Assembly: GCA_012184525.1 (NCBI GenBank)
Contig: WOFQ01000065.1
Location: 122,039 to 186,038 of the forward strand
Direction of reading: 5' to 3'
Length of the DNA: 64,000 nt
From: Xenoacremonium recifei
Lineage: Eukaryota; Ascomycota; Sordariomycetes; Hypocreales; Nectriaceae
Shown here: positions 40,980 through 52,169 of the stretch, piece by piece
How positions within the stretch are numbered: the stretch's first letter is position 1
Layout: every line of letters begins with the position of its first letter
Translations under genes and position numbers: made by a program
The notes under the pieces: model-generated
Told to the model about the DNA's origin: nothing
What the model saw: the letters and a program-made list of their open reading frames with translations, nothing else
The model's database searches: none

Positions 40980-43030
40980 AGCATGTTCATTATACTAGTG
41001 TAAAGAAAATCAAGTTAGATGCCAAATCTCCGACATTCCGAGAGAGTCGTATCAAGATATCCCACCCCATCTTACTCAAGACTGGGAAACCATCCAAGAG
41101 CCACTGAAAAACATTGACAACGCGCAGGACAGTGGAGTTCCCAATTCGGACTTGCTCTTGCATCCACTCCCTTGATAACGACTCATTTTCCCCATTGCCC
41201 TTCTGCCTTCTTGCCTCCCGGATAACTAGATCCCCTAGCACCCCTTCTACTATAGTCAGCAAGGCTGCGACTGTCCGGCATACCACTTCTACTCCGCTGC
41301 TTCCAGCATTACTCTCATCTGCTAAACTGCAAGTATAATAGTCATCTTCCCCTCCCCCATATTCAAAGGGCATAAACCAACACACTTCAACTGGAAAATT
41401 GCATTCGTGGCATCGCCTCCATTTGCCTCCCTCGCCTCCCCGTATTCCTTGCCATTCTTAAATCAGACCTACTGCAGCCTTAGACTCACTTCTAGGGCAC
41501 TCCTTCATATCATAAAGATAGCAGTTCTCGCTCCATTCGTATGCCATGCACAATTGACAACAAATGCCACCCCTACGCCACGACCAGACACGGGCTCCCA
41601 GAGTAGCGAAGTAAGCGTAATCCCCCCGTTCCCAAACGCCCTCTCTGCATGATATTCTGCCTCTTCAAGCGCTGCCTGGAGAACAGAACGTAGATCATGC
41701 TCGACATCACCAGACGGACTGGTCACTTCTTCCACCGTGTTGTCCTCTCGACATTAGCGTTGGTTTTTTTGCTGCCCCAGAACACCGTAGCCTTTCTCAA
41801 AGCCTGTAATACCCAGTTCTGCTCGACGATGGCTGACTTGTTTCTCGATCCATAGGTCCTCCACCGTCACATCCAATTGACAAAAGAGGCGGAGCATAAT
41901 CATCACGTCTTGACGGCCCCAGGGTATCGGAGAGAGCAGCTAACCATCTACCCCCAAATGACTATTAAATCGGATGCCGCTATGGCGATGCCAGATTTCT
42001 ATTTAGTCCTAAAATGTCTCCATCTCACCACTAGTCGACAAAGAGAACGCGCAAATGGCTGAGATAGCATTAACGACAACGCCTTCAAATTAACATCAGC
42101 TTCCGTCCCGCAGCGGCCACATTTGCGCCAGCTGTGAGTAGCAAGCATAGCTGTCACCTCCCTACCACACACAAGGCCTCAATTCCCAGTCTGAGGTAAG
42201 GTCTGTCATATCTTCCGTTACCCAAGCAGTGCAGCAAGACCGAGGTAAACAGCAATATCCGCACCAAGGAACCGAACCGTATCCTCTGATCCCCTTAGCC
42301 TGAAGCTCTATTATGCCTTCCCAGAGGCGGGCACAAATAAGGTGTGCTTGACATGCTTCAGCTCGAGGACAGAATACCAGCAAGTAGCCATTACATAGGG
42401 TCTCGGTGGAGGAGACAAACTGGACATCGGACAGACCATCGATCTAGTTGCTCTAGACCTTTCTCTTCGCGAACAATCGCATCGCTTCGATCATCTTGCC
42501 AGTCGTCGCGCCAACGCGCGGGGTTTGGATATTCCCAGTGCCGTTTCTCGCCCAGAGGCGTATCTGTCGTCTCGACCAAGTGCGGATAGGTTTGGATGAT
42601 CTCGGTAGACCCGAAGATTGCGACCGATCCACCAACATGTGATCGTGGCGTCGTGAAGCAAATCCACGTCTTTCGCCTCCTGTATGGCGCGACTGGCTCG
42701 TGCTGACTAGATCAGAAGGAGATGACATCGTTGCTGTTATAGGTGATCTGCTCTGGCCATCGTGTCTGACTTTTCTCCTCTTCGCATTGGGTGAAGTATC
42801 TTGCTCGAATGCATGAACCGAAGGATAGCGTGCAAAGTTTTCGGTGTCGCTGCGTCCATCATGGACTTCTCGTTGGTGTCGGCGACCCTGTAACCCTCGT
42901 GTGCTGTGCTGACAAGATTGGTATGAGAAAGGCCGCAAAGAGGAGAGATTAGCCCGTTCTGCAAATCAGTGACGTAGGCTAACGTAAGACGCTTTGCAGC
43001 GGGTTTTTGGTTAGTCCGGCTAGACATGAT
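40980..43030 (-). pseudogene. Degenerate coding relic, possibly the Cys-rich tail of a subtelomeric RecQ-type helicase
   Basis: Several short minus-strand frames follow one another with stops and frame changes between them: 43027-42737, 42938-42453, 42579-42391, 42383-42162, 41735-41505 and 41385-40990. The middle pieces read RWSVRCPVCLLHRDP and then ACQAHLICARLWEGI...GYGSVPWCGYCCLPRSCCTAW. The C-x2-C, C-x-x-H, CG-x-C-x-LP-x3-C-x-W order resembles the zinc-binding region after the helicase domain in telomere-linked RecQ-like genes of filamentous fungi. The helicase motor itself is absent. No single splice model joins the pieces. The family assignment is tentative. Confidence 0.35.
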
Positions 43031-43835
43031 ACGTTTGATTCAGCTTCTTGTCGCGGTGTAAGTCTCTCTGCGGCGCAGCGGTAAAAATCACTCCCCGCTC
43101 TGGCCACTTGCTGCTCGGCCTATACATGATGCGTTATCACGAATTACTATTTGTCGCTTGAGGTGATGGAGGAGTTTGAACATATTGCCAATATGGGTGT
43201 GGGAACGTTCGATGAGTTTGTGATAAGAAGACAGTACACATTTGAATCAATGGTTGACTTGATTGGGAGAAAAAAAGCAATAATGAGATTTCCACGCGCA
43301 AATGTAGAAATTTATGGTAAGTCTATTTAATTATGTGTGCACTGTGATGCTACTATCAACTAAGACTCGTATCGAGGTTATCAGATCCTTGTTTTTCTGA
43401 AGCTTGGTATTTGAGTTGACTGTTTTGTTGTGGTTGCGAGCCTTGAAGTAGTATAGGGTAGGAACGACGCGACTCGCGATGCATTCCACCGAATCTCGGA
43501 ACAGCTCCCGAGAATAGAGCTGAGTGAGAATCCCAGCGATGACAAAGCATTATCGTTCCGAGACTCTCAATAACTAAGCCAGGTGCGACGAAGAATATCT
43601 AATATCTGTATTGTGAATTTGCCCGTAGTTATCGTCTCGAGGAGCACGCGATCGGGCGGCAGGTGCGACCGACTCTGGACGCGAACCCTGGTGTCTTTCT
43701 CGCTCTTTGTCAGCCGTCACATCTCCATCTTTCCTCCATCAACAACAACAACAGCATCATCAACATCATTACTGTCACGCTTATGTGCTCAACAACATCT
43801 ATCTTGCTTCCTTTGCTTTGAAAACTCTTATCGCC
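43031..43835. other. Intergenic region, promoter of the S28 peptidase
   Basis: About 800 bases. The final 130 bases are rich in CAACA/ATCATC repeats and look like a 5' UTR. No gene is supported. Confidence 0.5.
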
Positions 43836-45526
43836 ATGGCCTCGCGGCTCCTGCTGCTCGGCCTGGCCTTCCTCGGCACGGCCTCATGCTACCGCTTCCA
43901 CTTCCACATCACGGAATTCCAGCCCGATGAATTCGACTCGGAAACAGAGGCGGACCTCCCAGCACACAACATCTCGGTCCCTGTCGACCATTTCCACAAC
44001 GAATCAATTTATGAGCCTCACTCCTCCGATACTTTCCCGCTGCGGTACTGGTTCGACGCCCAACACTACCGCGATGGCGGCCCGGTCATCATCCTTGCGG
44101 GCGGCGAGACATCCGGCGCGGACCGCATCCCGTTCCTCAAGTATGGCATTTTGTCGATGCTGGCCAACGCCACGGGTGGAATCGCTGTCATCCTGGAGCA
44201 CCGCTACTATGGCACCAGCTTTCCCGTGCCGGATCTGACTCCGAAAAACATGCGCTTCTTGACCACCGAACAGGCCCTCGCTGACACCAACTATTTCGCA
44301 CGCAACGTGCGATTCCCGGGCCTGGACAACGTTGACCTTACCGCAGCTTCGGCGCCTTACATCATCTACGGCGGATCGTACGCTGGTGCATTTGCAGCCT
44401 TCGCCCGAAAAGTCTACCCGGACACGTTCTGGGGCGCCATCGGATCGTCAGCCGTGACCGAGGCCATCGTGGACTACTGGGAGTACTATGAGGCGGCGCG
44501 GCACTATGCTCCAGGGAATTGTGCGAACATAACCCAGCAACTCACTCAAGTCATTGATCGCATCCTCCTCGGCGAAGACCGCAGCAGGGTGGAGCGTCTC
44601 AAGGATGTGTTCGGGCTGGGTGTGCTCGACGACGATGACTTTGCGAATGTCCTCAGCCGGGGGATATCAGGCCTGCAGAACACAAACTGGGATCCCCAGC
44701 AGGACACAACCGACTTTGGCACTTATTGTGCCAGTGTATCGTCTGACAATGTGCTCTTCGGCAGCACCCGTCAAATGCTGCCGTTTGTCCACGACTTCCT
44801 CGATGCGGGGGGCTGTGACAGCGAGCGGTCTCTGGCGAACCGTATGCTGAACTTCATTGGCTACGTGCGCAACTATATAAAGGCCGATATGGCAGGAGGC
44901 TGTAGGGGCCAGACAATCAAAGAGTGCTATTCGGCCCGTGAGGGTTGGGACAAGACAGACTTGACGCAATACCCGCAGCGCAGCTGGATATACCAGGTCT
45001 GCACCCAGTAAGTAAAGCTACATTCTTGAAGAGGTTGGTATCTGACACAACTCGCAGATGGGGATACTTCCAGACTGGTTCTGGCGCACTGCAAGCTGGC
45101 GTCTTGCCACTTATCTCTCGGCTGATTGATCTCAAGTACACCGCAATACCATGTCGTGTAGCTTTTAACATCACCACTCCCCCTAACGTGGCCTCTATTA
45201 ACCGTCTTGGCGGCTTCAACTTCCACTACCCACGCGTTGCCTTTATCGACGGCGAGGAAGATCCGTGGCGTGCTGCGACGCCGCACCGCGATGGCCTTCC
45301 GCCGCGCGCATCTACAGTCAGCGAGCCTTTCATTCTCATTGAGCACGGAGTGCACCATTGGGATGAGAACGGCGTGCGGCCTGGCTCTGGGTTGGAGGGT
45401 ATGCGTCCAAAGCCCGTGCAGGAGGCTCAAGAGGCGATTGTGAAGTTCGTCAAGACGTGGCTGAAGAGATGGCATGAGGCGAGACGGGCGGGATTACTTC
45501 CCGAACTTCCCCAAGAGGAATTGTAG
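43836..45526 (+). CDS. Secreted serine peptidase, family S28 (Pro-X carboxypeptidase-like)
   Basis: Exons 43836-45007 and 45058-45526 encode 546 residues. The start at 43836 gives a signal peptide (ASRLLLLGLAFLGTASC). S28 landmarks in order are NISVPVDHFHNES, PLRYWFDAQHY, GPVIILAGGE, AVILEHRYYGTSFP and the nucleophile motif GGSYAGAFAAFARKVYP. The charge-relay Asp is in IDGEEDPWR and the His in EHGVHHWDENG. The intron (GTAAGT/CAG) joins CTQ with WGYFQTGSG. S28 enzymes cleave after Pro and act in acidic extracellular or vacuolar settings; in fungi they degrade Pro-rich proteins. All three catalytic residues are present, so it is probably active. Confidence 0.93.
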
Positions 45527-45679
45527 CAAGGTCCCTCGGGGTAAGGGACTGAAGTCATTTGGTTCAAAGCCGTGAGCTCTGTATTCCTCATCCTTCTCTA
45601 TAATACTCAAACAGTTTCATAGAAGCAGTAGACACAACTGAGAGCAATAAAAAAACACTCCTCGTCTAGCCAAGATCCC

Positions 45680-45964
45680 TTAACATCCGCCGCCGCCACC
45701 ACCACCACCACCGCCATCACCGCCGCCTCCGCCATGGTGACCTCCCACAAATCCCCCGTGATGGCCACCACCATGATGTCCTCCTCCATGATGCCCGTGA
45801 TGTCCTCCAGAGAACCAGCCACCGCCGCTTGACCCGTTACCGCTGTAACCGTTTACATATGCGGCGTTGCCTGCTCGGCGACGATGGGGGTTGGCGGGGC
45901 GGGCGTTGTAGTATTGGTACATCTCGTCGGGTGCGCGTTTCTTGGGGCGGAAGCAGAGACACAT
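45680..45964 (-). CDS. Small Gly/His-rich protein with N-terminal MCLC
   Basis: This intronless gene encodes 94 residues. It begins MCLCFRPKKRAPDEMYQYYN, followed by a basic Asn/Arg patch and then a Gly-rich tail in which GGHHGG-like units repeat (about residues 48-80), ending in a run of Gly and a final Cys. There is no signal peptide. The N-terminal Cys pair next to basic residues could be a palmitoylation site, and the His clusters could bind metal. A TATA box (46199-46206) stands ~235 bases upstream. Similar Gly/His-rich small proteins are common in fungi but I know no function. Confidence 0.6.
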   Translation of the reverse strand: MCLCFRPKKRAPDEMYQYYNARPANPHRRRAGNAAYVNGYSGNGSSGGGWFSGGHHGHHGGGHHGGGHHGGFVGGHHGGGGGDGGGGGGGGGGC

Positions 45965-46561
45965 TTTGCCGATCGGGGTGTTGAAATAAAGAAGGGTTGA
46001 GTTGCTGGTAGTTGAGTTTGGAGTAACTCGGGTATGCGCGAGCAATGGCGAATTGATGAAAGTTGAGTCTGTTTGACCAGTGAAATGATTGAGAGCTGAT
46101 GAAGGTTTAAAGGATTGAATCTGTTGAGAGTGGTTGGACTGCAAATGTTGATTGTGTTGTGGATTGATGTTCGATGGTCCGGTGGTTCTCTACGTCGCTT
46201 TATATAACTGAATAACTTCACTGGAGTCCGAGCCTTCGGTCCATAACGAGGCGCAACATCGCAACGCCCCAGAATCAACGTCACGGATCGCCTCCCTATA
46301 GAAAGCGGGTTTCTAGAAGCCTTCTGGCGCTTTGCAGCTGTAGGCGCTGATCGTCGTGCACTGCCTCGCTGTGCCGCATCCACAAGGCACAGCTAAGGCT
46401 GAATCTACGTGGGCAAAACAGACGATGGGGCCAATGCGAGCGCCCAGAGATCGAGGGATTTGGGGTGTGAAAGAGGAAATCCAATGCAGATCCCTAGTAA
46501 GACTGTCTATTAGATCCCATGCGTTTGCTTCAAGTATAAAACCAAACTCTGAGAGCTGGGT
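45965..46561. other. Intergenic region
   Basis: About 600 bases between two minus-strand genes. The part next to 45964 should be the promoter and leader of the Gly/His-rich gene. Overlapping frames here are not supported as genes. Confidence 0.5.
46199..46206 (-). promoter_or_regulatory. TATA box of the Gly/His-rich gene
   Basis: On the minus strand this reads TATATAAA, about 235 bases upstream of the start codon at 45964. Confidence 0.4.
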
Positions 46562-48202
46562 CTAGTGTATAAGCTCTTTTTTAAATACAACTTTCCACCG
46601 CGGACCGCTGCATAAATTCCGATCGTCTTCACGCTCAGCCTTGAATGAAAATCTGGACAGTTGTTTCCCGTCCATGACTCGAATAGAAGACTTCATCTTT
46701 TTCTGAGTCTTATGCACGAGGCGTCTGATGGTTTTCTGCGTGTAATGCAACTCCTCCGCAAAGAAGACGAGTTCTTTGAACAATTTGTCTTCCACCTCGG
46801 CGCTGCATTCTATCACAGTTCCTTGAAACACCCACGATTCCCCCTCCTTAGTCCAGAAACAAACAAACAATACATCGTCCAAGGTAGCCGCGCTCCAGTT
46901 GTGGAAGGAGCTGTGAGATCCGAAAAACACGCAATCTTCCTCATCCCAAAACTTATTAGGGGCCATAGAGGTCCAGTCTGGGCTTATGTTTGGTGGAATA
47001 TCTAGCTGAACTAGCGTGAAGCGACTAGATGAGACAACATTGGAACTCCTCGCCTGAGTAAATGGTGATTGTGTAGTTGTACTGGGTAACGAAGTGAGAA
47101 GAGTGATGGTGTTTCGTGAGGTCTCGGCGTGGAGCCCTCCCCCAAAGGGAATAGGAGCGAATTTCTTAGCGTTTTTCTTAAGGTCTTGAGCTCTCACGAA
47201 GGTGTGGGGTCCAATCTTACGCATGAATATTACTAAACAGTCCCCAGAACAACCAGGAAGCATGCAATCCAGGTTCAGGAGGTACCGGCAGCTTCGACTC
47301 GAATATTCCCGGATATGTTCCAAAGTCGTCAGCTTGAGGCCTTTATTTGTGATCCGCAATGCACCTTCGTCCAAGAGGGAGTTTGTGACAGTATACATCT
47401 CGGAGCAGGAAGCAAAATCATTGACTGATTCAGCCAAGAAACCACAAAATTCCTCCTCAATGGTGTCTGGCGGCGTCCAAGCAAGAAGGCTCAAATCATA
47501 TGTTGACTCAATGATCTCTTTTTGGAGGCGATAGAATGCTGCTTGGCCTTCTCCATAGAGTGTTGGCATATTGATATTGCATATCCCAAGCAAGCAATAG
47601 GTCATATCTTCAACTCGAGTGGTCTTCCGACCTGCAGCCCAGGACAGTCGTTTCGCTATACACGCAGACAAAAGCGGAGCCTCGTGGCTCAGGATCTTAG
47701 CATCAATTTTCGTAATTGATGAGAGATGATCCATAAGACCATCTTTGGTACCAATGCAAGTCCACGAAGAGTCGAAAAACTCCATGTACTTTGGCGCTAT
47801 CAGCTCTTGTAGTGTCCATCCGCGATAGAACCATCGACAATCCTTCAATGATGATCCTTGGATTTTGTCTGCTAGATATACGTAGCAGACGCTCGCTTGT
47901 TGATACCACCGAAACATAGAGTTGATGGCTTCTGTCAATTCGGCGCTGCTAGATTTATCGATACAACAGGTATCGACCCATACATAGTCGATGTCATCTT
48001 CCAGAGCTAGCTCACAAGTCTTGCGAATCTTCTCGTACCCCGTCTTTGACTTGGAGGACTCAGAATTGCAGTCTTGAAAGTTCACCTCTTGGGGAGCATC
48101 CCAGGTATGTGAAAGAATAGCGTATCTTGGTACATTGCCGTAAAACTCCTCAAAGGAGATGCGCTGCTTCTGGGCAAGTGTTCGAGCTTCGATTAGCCTC
48201 AT
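46562..48202 (-). CDS. HET-domain protein, intact
   Basis: This intronless gene encodes 546 residues. The HET domain is at the N terminus: YAILSHTWDAPQEVNFQD, then DYVWVDTCCIDKSSSAELTEAINSMF (read in two parts), YQQASVCYVYLAD, CRWFYRGWTLQELIAPK and EDMTYCLLGICNINMPTLYGEG. This is the arrangement at the N terminus of HET-D/HET-E and DIN-type proteins. The ~280-residue C-terminal part has no NACHT or WD repeats and matches nothing I recognise. HET proteins act in non-self recognition during hyphal fusion. Unlike the HET gene at 35803-37590 it has no internal stop and may be functional. Confidence 0.9.
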   Translation of the reverse strand: MRLIEARTLAQKQRISFEEFYGNVPRYAILSHTWDAPQEVNFQDCNSESSKSKTGYEKIRKTCELALEDDIDYVWVDTCCIDKSSSAELTEAINSMFRWYQQASVCYVYLADKIQGSSLKDCRWFYRGWTLQELIAPKYMEFFDSSWTCIGTKDGLMDHLSSITKIDAKILSHEAPLLSACIAKRLSWAAGRKTTRVEDMTYCLLGICNINMPTLYGEGQAAFYRLQKEIIESTYDLSLLAWTPPDTIEEEFCGFLAESVNDFASCSEMYTVTNSLLDEGALRITNKGLKLTTLEHIREYSSRSCRYLLNLDCMLPGCSGDCLVIFMRKIGPHTFVRAQDLKKNAKKFAPIPFGGGLHAETSRNTITLLTSLPSTTTQSPFTQARSSNVVSSSRFTLVQLDIPPNISPDWTSMAPNKFWDEEDCVFFGSHSSFHNWSAATLDDVLFVCFWTKEGESWVFQGTVIECSAEVEDKLFKELVFFAEELHYTQKTIRRLVHKTQKKMKSSIRVMDGKQLSRFSFKAEREDDRNLCSGPRWKVVFKKELIH

Positions 48203-48741
48203 CTGAAAATGCTTGAAAAGGTGAGGACGCTTGATTTCCTTTACCGTGGGATAAGTGAGAGATAAAATAGCTTTCGCCGAGCAGAATAATGTGCTGACTT
48301 CTATGCAGCCCTGGGTGGCGATGCAGTGGCGAAGCCCTTCACAGCCCGCAGGCCCCTACCAACGCTGTGGTTGATTGGGTTTGGTGTTGCGTCAGCCCAC
48401 TCTCATTGTCTGCGAGCTGAGCTCTAGGAATGGAAATGGATTTATGTGTGCTCGAGTTTTGGCTCCGAGTAATGGGGGATTTAGTGTCGATATTTCTGCA
48501 ACGAGTATTGATACCCTATTTAGCTAACAGGCGACATGAAGTGACGTAGTGCTAGCCTCCGAACTATCGGCATTTCAATCCCTCCCATATCCTCCTGCGC
48601 GGAGAGTTTCAGGTAGCGCTGACGTTGACTTTGCACCGAATCCTCCAGTTGACATACAAATACGCATCCCCCCCATCACTCTGGTAGACGCGGGAATTAT
48701 CTGAATATTTCTTGGGTAGTTAACTCTTTACGACCTTCATT
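48203..48741. other. Divergent intergenic region
   Basis: About 540 bases between the HET gene (minus) and the methyltransferase (plus), presumably a shared promoter region. No gene is seen. Confidence 0.5.
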
Positions 48742-49627
48742 ATGTCTGGACAATTTCAACCGAAACAAATCACACAGTATGAAGCAGCTCATTTGGCTGA
48801 ACTTCAAGGCACTGGCAGTGAACAAGCAATCGAATTCGCGATTGACTTGATCCCGCCACTGAAAACGGGAGATTTTGTCCACGACAATGCCTGCGGCGCG
48901 GGTGCAGTCACCCAATCGATTATGACTAGGATGAAGAATGTCAGCATCAGCGCCACGGACGTCAACCCCCAATTTGTCGCTGGCTGTGCAGACTTGGCGA
49001 AGCAGAACGGTTGGCCAGTAGAGGCCGAGGCATGGATGCAAAGGTGGGTTAGCTGCATGTTTATCAGCATCAAGTCAGTTCAGAGCTGAATGCAACTCGC
49101 ACCTAAAATTTGCGGATGCCACTTTCACGCATTCTTTCACCAGCTTTGCATTCCACTGTATGGGAAATGCGCATGTCGCGGCCCGTGAAGCCTACCGAAC
49201 TATTCGGTCCAGCGGCACGGCTATCTCAACAGTCTGGGTCGACATGCCACACGCGGATGTGCTCAAGCAGACACACAGGCGGATTCGAGGCAACGATGCC
49301 CCCTTGCCCATTTTACACGACGAGGAAGATTTTCTGGAAGAAGATCTGAAAGCCTTGTTGCGTAGTGGCGGGTTCGACCCGGCGAAGATAACTTTTCAAG
49401 AAAAAGAATACTTCATCAATATTCCGGATCTTTAGAGATGGGCTCAGTTGGCGTGGGGCTTTCTGGGGGGTTTGCCCAGTGGATGGAACAAGGAGGATGA
49501 GGAGAGGTGGGACGAAGCGGTTGAAGATATCGCAACTAGAATGAAGAATAGCCGGGGAATTTCTAAGAACAAGAATGGCGATTTTGTGTATCGAATGGTG
49601 GCTTGTATTGCGATTGCGCATAAGTAG
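48742..49627 (+). pseudogene. SAM-dependent methyltransferase interrupted by one in-frame TAG
   Basis: Exons 48742-49043 and 49084-49627 (40-base intron, GTGGGT/CAG). The class I Rossmann motif reads VHDNACGAGAVTQS, followed by ATDVNPQFV, then ATFTHSFTSFAFHCMGN and YRTIRSSGTAISTVWV, as in fungal UbiE-like methyltransferases. After IPDL the frame meets TAG at 49433-49435 (217 residues). It then continues in frame as RWAQLAWGFLGGLPSGWN and ERWDEAVEDIATRM up to TAG at 49627, reaching ~281 residues, the usual family length. The tail is clearly homologous sequence. Either the gene was recently inactivated, or the stop is bypassed (for example by mRNA editing of UAG to UGG) or the short form works. 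The methyl acceptor is unknown. Confidence 0.75.
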
Positions 49628-49758
49628 GCAGATTCCCTAAAGTAGACGTCTAAGCAAATCGTCTCTCATACGGAAAGTTCTATTTTATCTTTGGTCTTCT
49701 ATACTTCTATACCTGGTGAGTTTCCTTGCACTCAAGATTTACTTGGAGCTTCTTCAAT

Positions 49759-51066
49759 CTAGGCGATTTCCTCGAACAAGTCTTGTAGACGGGTACCCTC
49801 GGCGTCTGCGACCTCAGAGAACGATCTGCTTGATCCAAAAGGATGGTAAGGAAACGGGCTATGATCATGTTATTAAACATTATTCCCTCTAAGGTACGGA
49901 AAAACATCTTTTGCCATAGCGACAGCATTGAAACCAGAGACTTGACTTACCCATACTCTGGAACAAAGGTAACAGGCTTGTCTGGACCTTGTGATGCGAC
50001 GATAGCCTTCACACACTTCTTCCAAAAGTCTTCAAAAAATTCTCTTTCAGCGGCAAACACGGGATTCGTCGGGTCCGGACACTGTGAGGACTGTGTCGTG
50101 CCCATTCTGGCGTGTATATGGTTCACCTAGTCGTCAGCTCAATAAAGGAGTTCACAATAATGAACTTGCTCAGGGAGCAACGCACGTGAGGAATGATCTT
50201 GCTGAGTAATTGCTTGTCCTCCTCACCAGAATCAAGAAGCCTCTCGCAAACGACAACATGGTGAGATATATCAGCAGTGATGAGAAGACTTGCGAAGGTG
50301 TTAGCGGCATAATCCAATTCTGGAAATGACTTAGACACGGACTCACCCAGGCACCTTCTCAAGAATTTGAACCGTGTTATAGGGGTTGAAGAAAGATCGA
50401 AGACGGTGAGTTTCGTGACAGACTTTTCCACTGAGCCCCAGTTCCGCGTTGACTTTCAATGTCTGTTGGAAGAAGTCAATCGACTCTTCCACTGACCAAT
50501 GATCGCTAATTGCAAGTCAGAATCAGTTCCTGCGACGGTCCAATGACCTCTAGACGTCGAATAAATCGCTGCGGCGAAGAATACCTTCCGGAATGAGAGT
50601 TGATCTTGTGAGGCCTGAGCGTCTTTGCAACTATGAGCTGCTCCCGGTAATGCTTGATATGACGGTCTACGTTGAGGCCCGTCGGTCTGGGTCCTAGGTA
50701 CATGGGCCATTCAGAATGAATGCTGGCAGGATTGTGGTTAGTAAAGACCTCAAGACTAATTGGTTGTAGACCTGAAGATATCAACATCAAGGCTAAACTC
50801 ACAGAACGCTGATTTCGAGTCTCTGCTCATCACAAAGTCGTCGGAGGGTAGAGAGGTCTCCTTTCACACCAGCAATATCTACCTCAACTCCGGCTGCGAC
50901 GATGAAAATAAGTGACCATGAGTTTCAGATTTAGCACTGGGAAGAAGAAGAATCCTTGCCTACCGTAGCCCTGTGCTTTCAATGACGGGAACCAGGCTGC
51001 CCAGTTCTCGAAATCTTGCCCGGGGTCAACGCCCCACGTCGTCCTGAATCTCCAAATCGGAGCCAT
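49759..51066 (-). CDS. Xylose-isomerase-like TIM-barrel protein (sugar isomerase/epimerase family)
   Basis: Seven exons on the minus strand: 51066-50964, 50893-50803, 50722-50585, 50505-50347, 50288-50186, 50126-49951, 49858-49759, giving 289 residues, with every junction in frame. The start follows the family opening MAPIWRFRTTWGVDPGQDFE. Barrel strands include AGVEVDIAG, LRPHKINSHSG, GLSGKVCHETHRLRSFF and LLITADISHHVVVCE. The metal-binding His/Glu/Asp set is visible in CHETH, ADISH and VNHIHARMG, and the barrel ends with TFVPEYGPFPYHPFG. The family contains isomerases, epimerases and dehydratases of sugars and inositols, so the substrate is open. It is divergent from a zinc alcohol dehydrogenase, a possible partner. 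Confidence 0.85.
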
Positions 51067-52169
51067 ATTCACGAGATTTGAAGACGGACGGATCCAGCTG
51101 AAGGCCAGCAATGGGGAAAGGAAAGCGATGCAGACCTTCTCTCTCGGTAAGAATTGCGACAGCGGCCAGCTTTCTACTCTCTGCGACATACACGCCCCCG
51201 AGTTTTCGCCGACTCCGAAGATGCCTCATCGTGGGGAACCAGCATCCGCATCGAATCGTCGGAATAAGATACCGAAATGAGAAGACTTTCCTTATCAAAG
51301 TAAGAAACTGGTTTACATAAGGAGCGTCCGTCAGTCGCGCGGTCCTTTGCGCGTAATAACTATCTGGTGGAACTGAGGCCCTAGTTTCTTCTTTGAAGGC
51401 TATCTTTTCTAGTCAAAATAGGTAAGTTTTCTCCGACGATGGTCGTGCTAAATTGTCCCCGCCTGGGGAAGGCCACTTGCTAATGCAGGCTAAGAAATGG
51501 CATCCCCTCACGTCCCGAAGTGGAAATTCTCTCCGCAAGGAGTTGTAAACTGATGTTCTTGGAGCCAGCCGATTTCATGAAAGCTCCGGCAATGAACGGG
51601 TGAATACATCTTAGTATCTGTGGACTCGAGGAGTTGCAGCATGCATGCAGCATGCAACTGTTCCTGCGGAGCCGGACGATTCGGAAATACGACACAATGA
51701 CGCGATAACATGGGCGGGAGTCTGATATCAGTCAGATGTTACCCCCCAGAGAGGCATCGAGAGGAATTGCGATGCTATTCGACACCATGCAACGCTTAAT
51801 CACAATCACTGTTCCAAGAACTTCGACCATGTGGATCGGGCGAAAGGAACAACCTTCTGCACTGCCTTCCCCGCATTCAGGCAAATGATGATTCTCGGAC
51901 CTTCTATAATTGTACTTGGAAGGGGTTGTATTCGGGGTACAAACCCCGAGTTTTGGCTCTGTGAGGCTTGGCCACACGTCATTTATAGGTCTTAGTCTTC
52001 CCCGCATCGGTGGGCGAGAAGCCCGAAAGATGACCGAAAGTGCCCAGACAAAGTTGAAGACGCGGGGTAAGAGACGATATAAACGCGGGTGAGCCGGAGT
52101 TCACTCTCAGATGGATCCTGTTCACTCACCCTACTTTTGCTGCACCTAAAATTGGTCCAATATCTCGCG
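51067..52169. other. Divergent promoter region between TIM-barrel and ADH genes
   Basis: About 1.1 kb. It includes a GCATGCATGC-containing short repeat near 51641-51660 and a TATA box for the ADH gene at 52078-52083. No extra gene is supported. Confidence 0.5.
52078..52083 (+). promoter_or_regulatory. TATA box of the zinc ADH gene
   Basis: TATAAA lies 92 bases upstream of the start codon at 52170, a usual fungal core-promoter distance. Confidence 0.45.
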
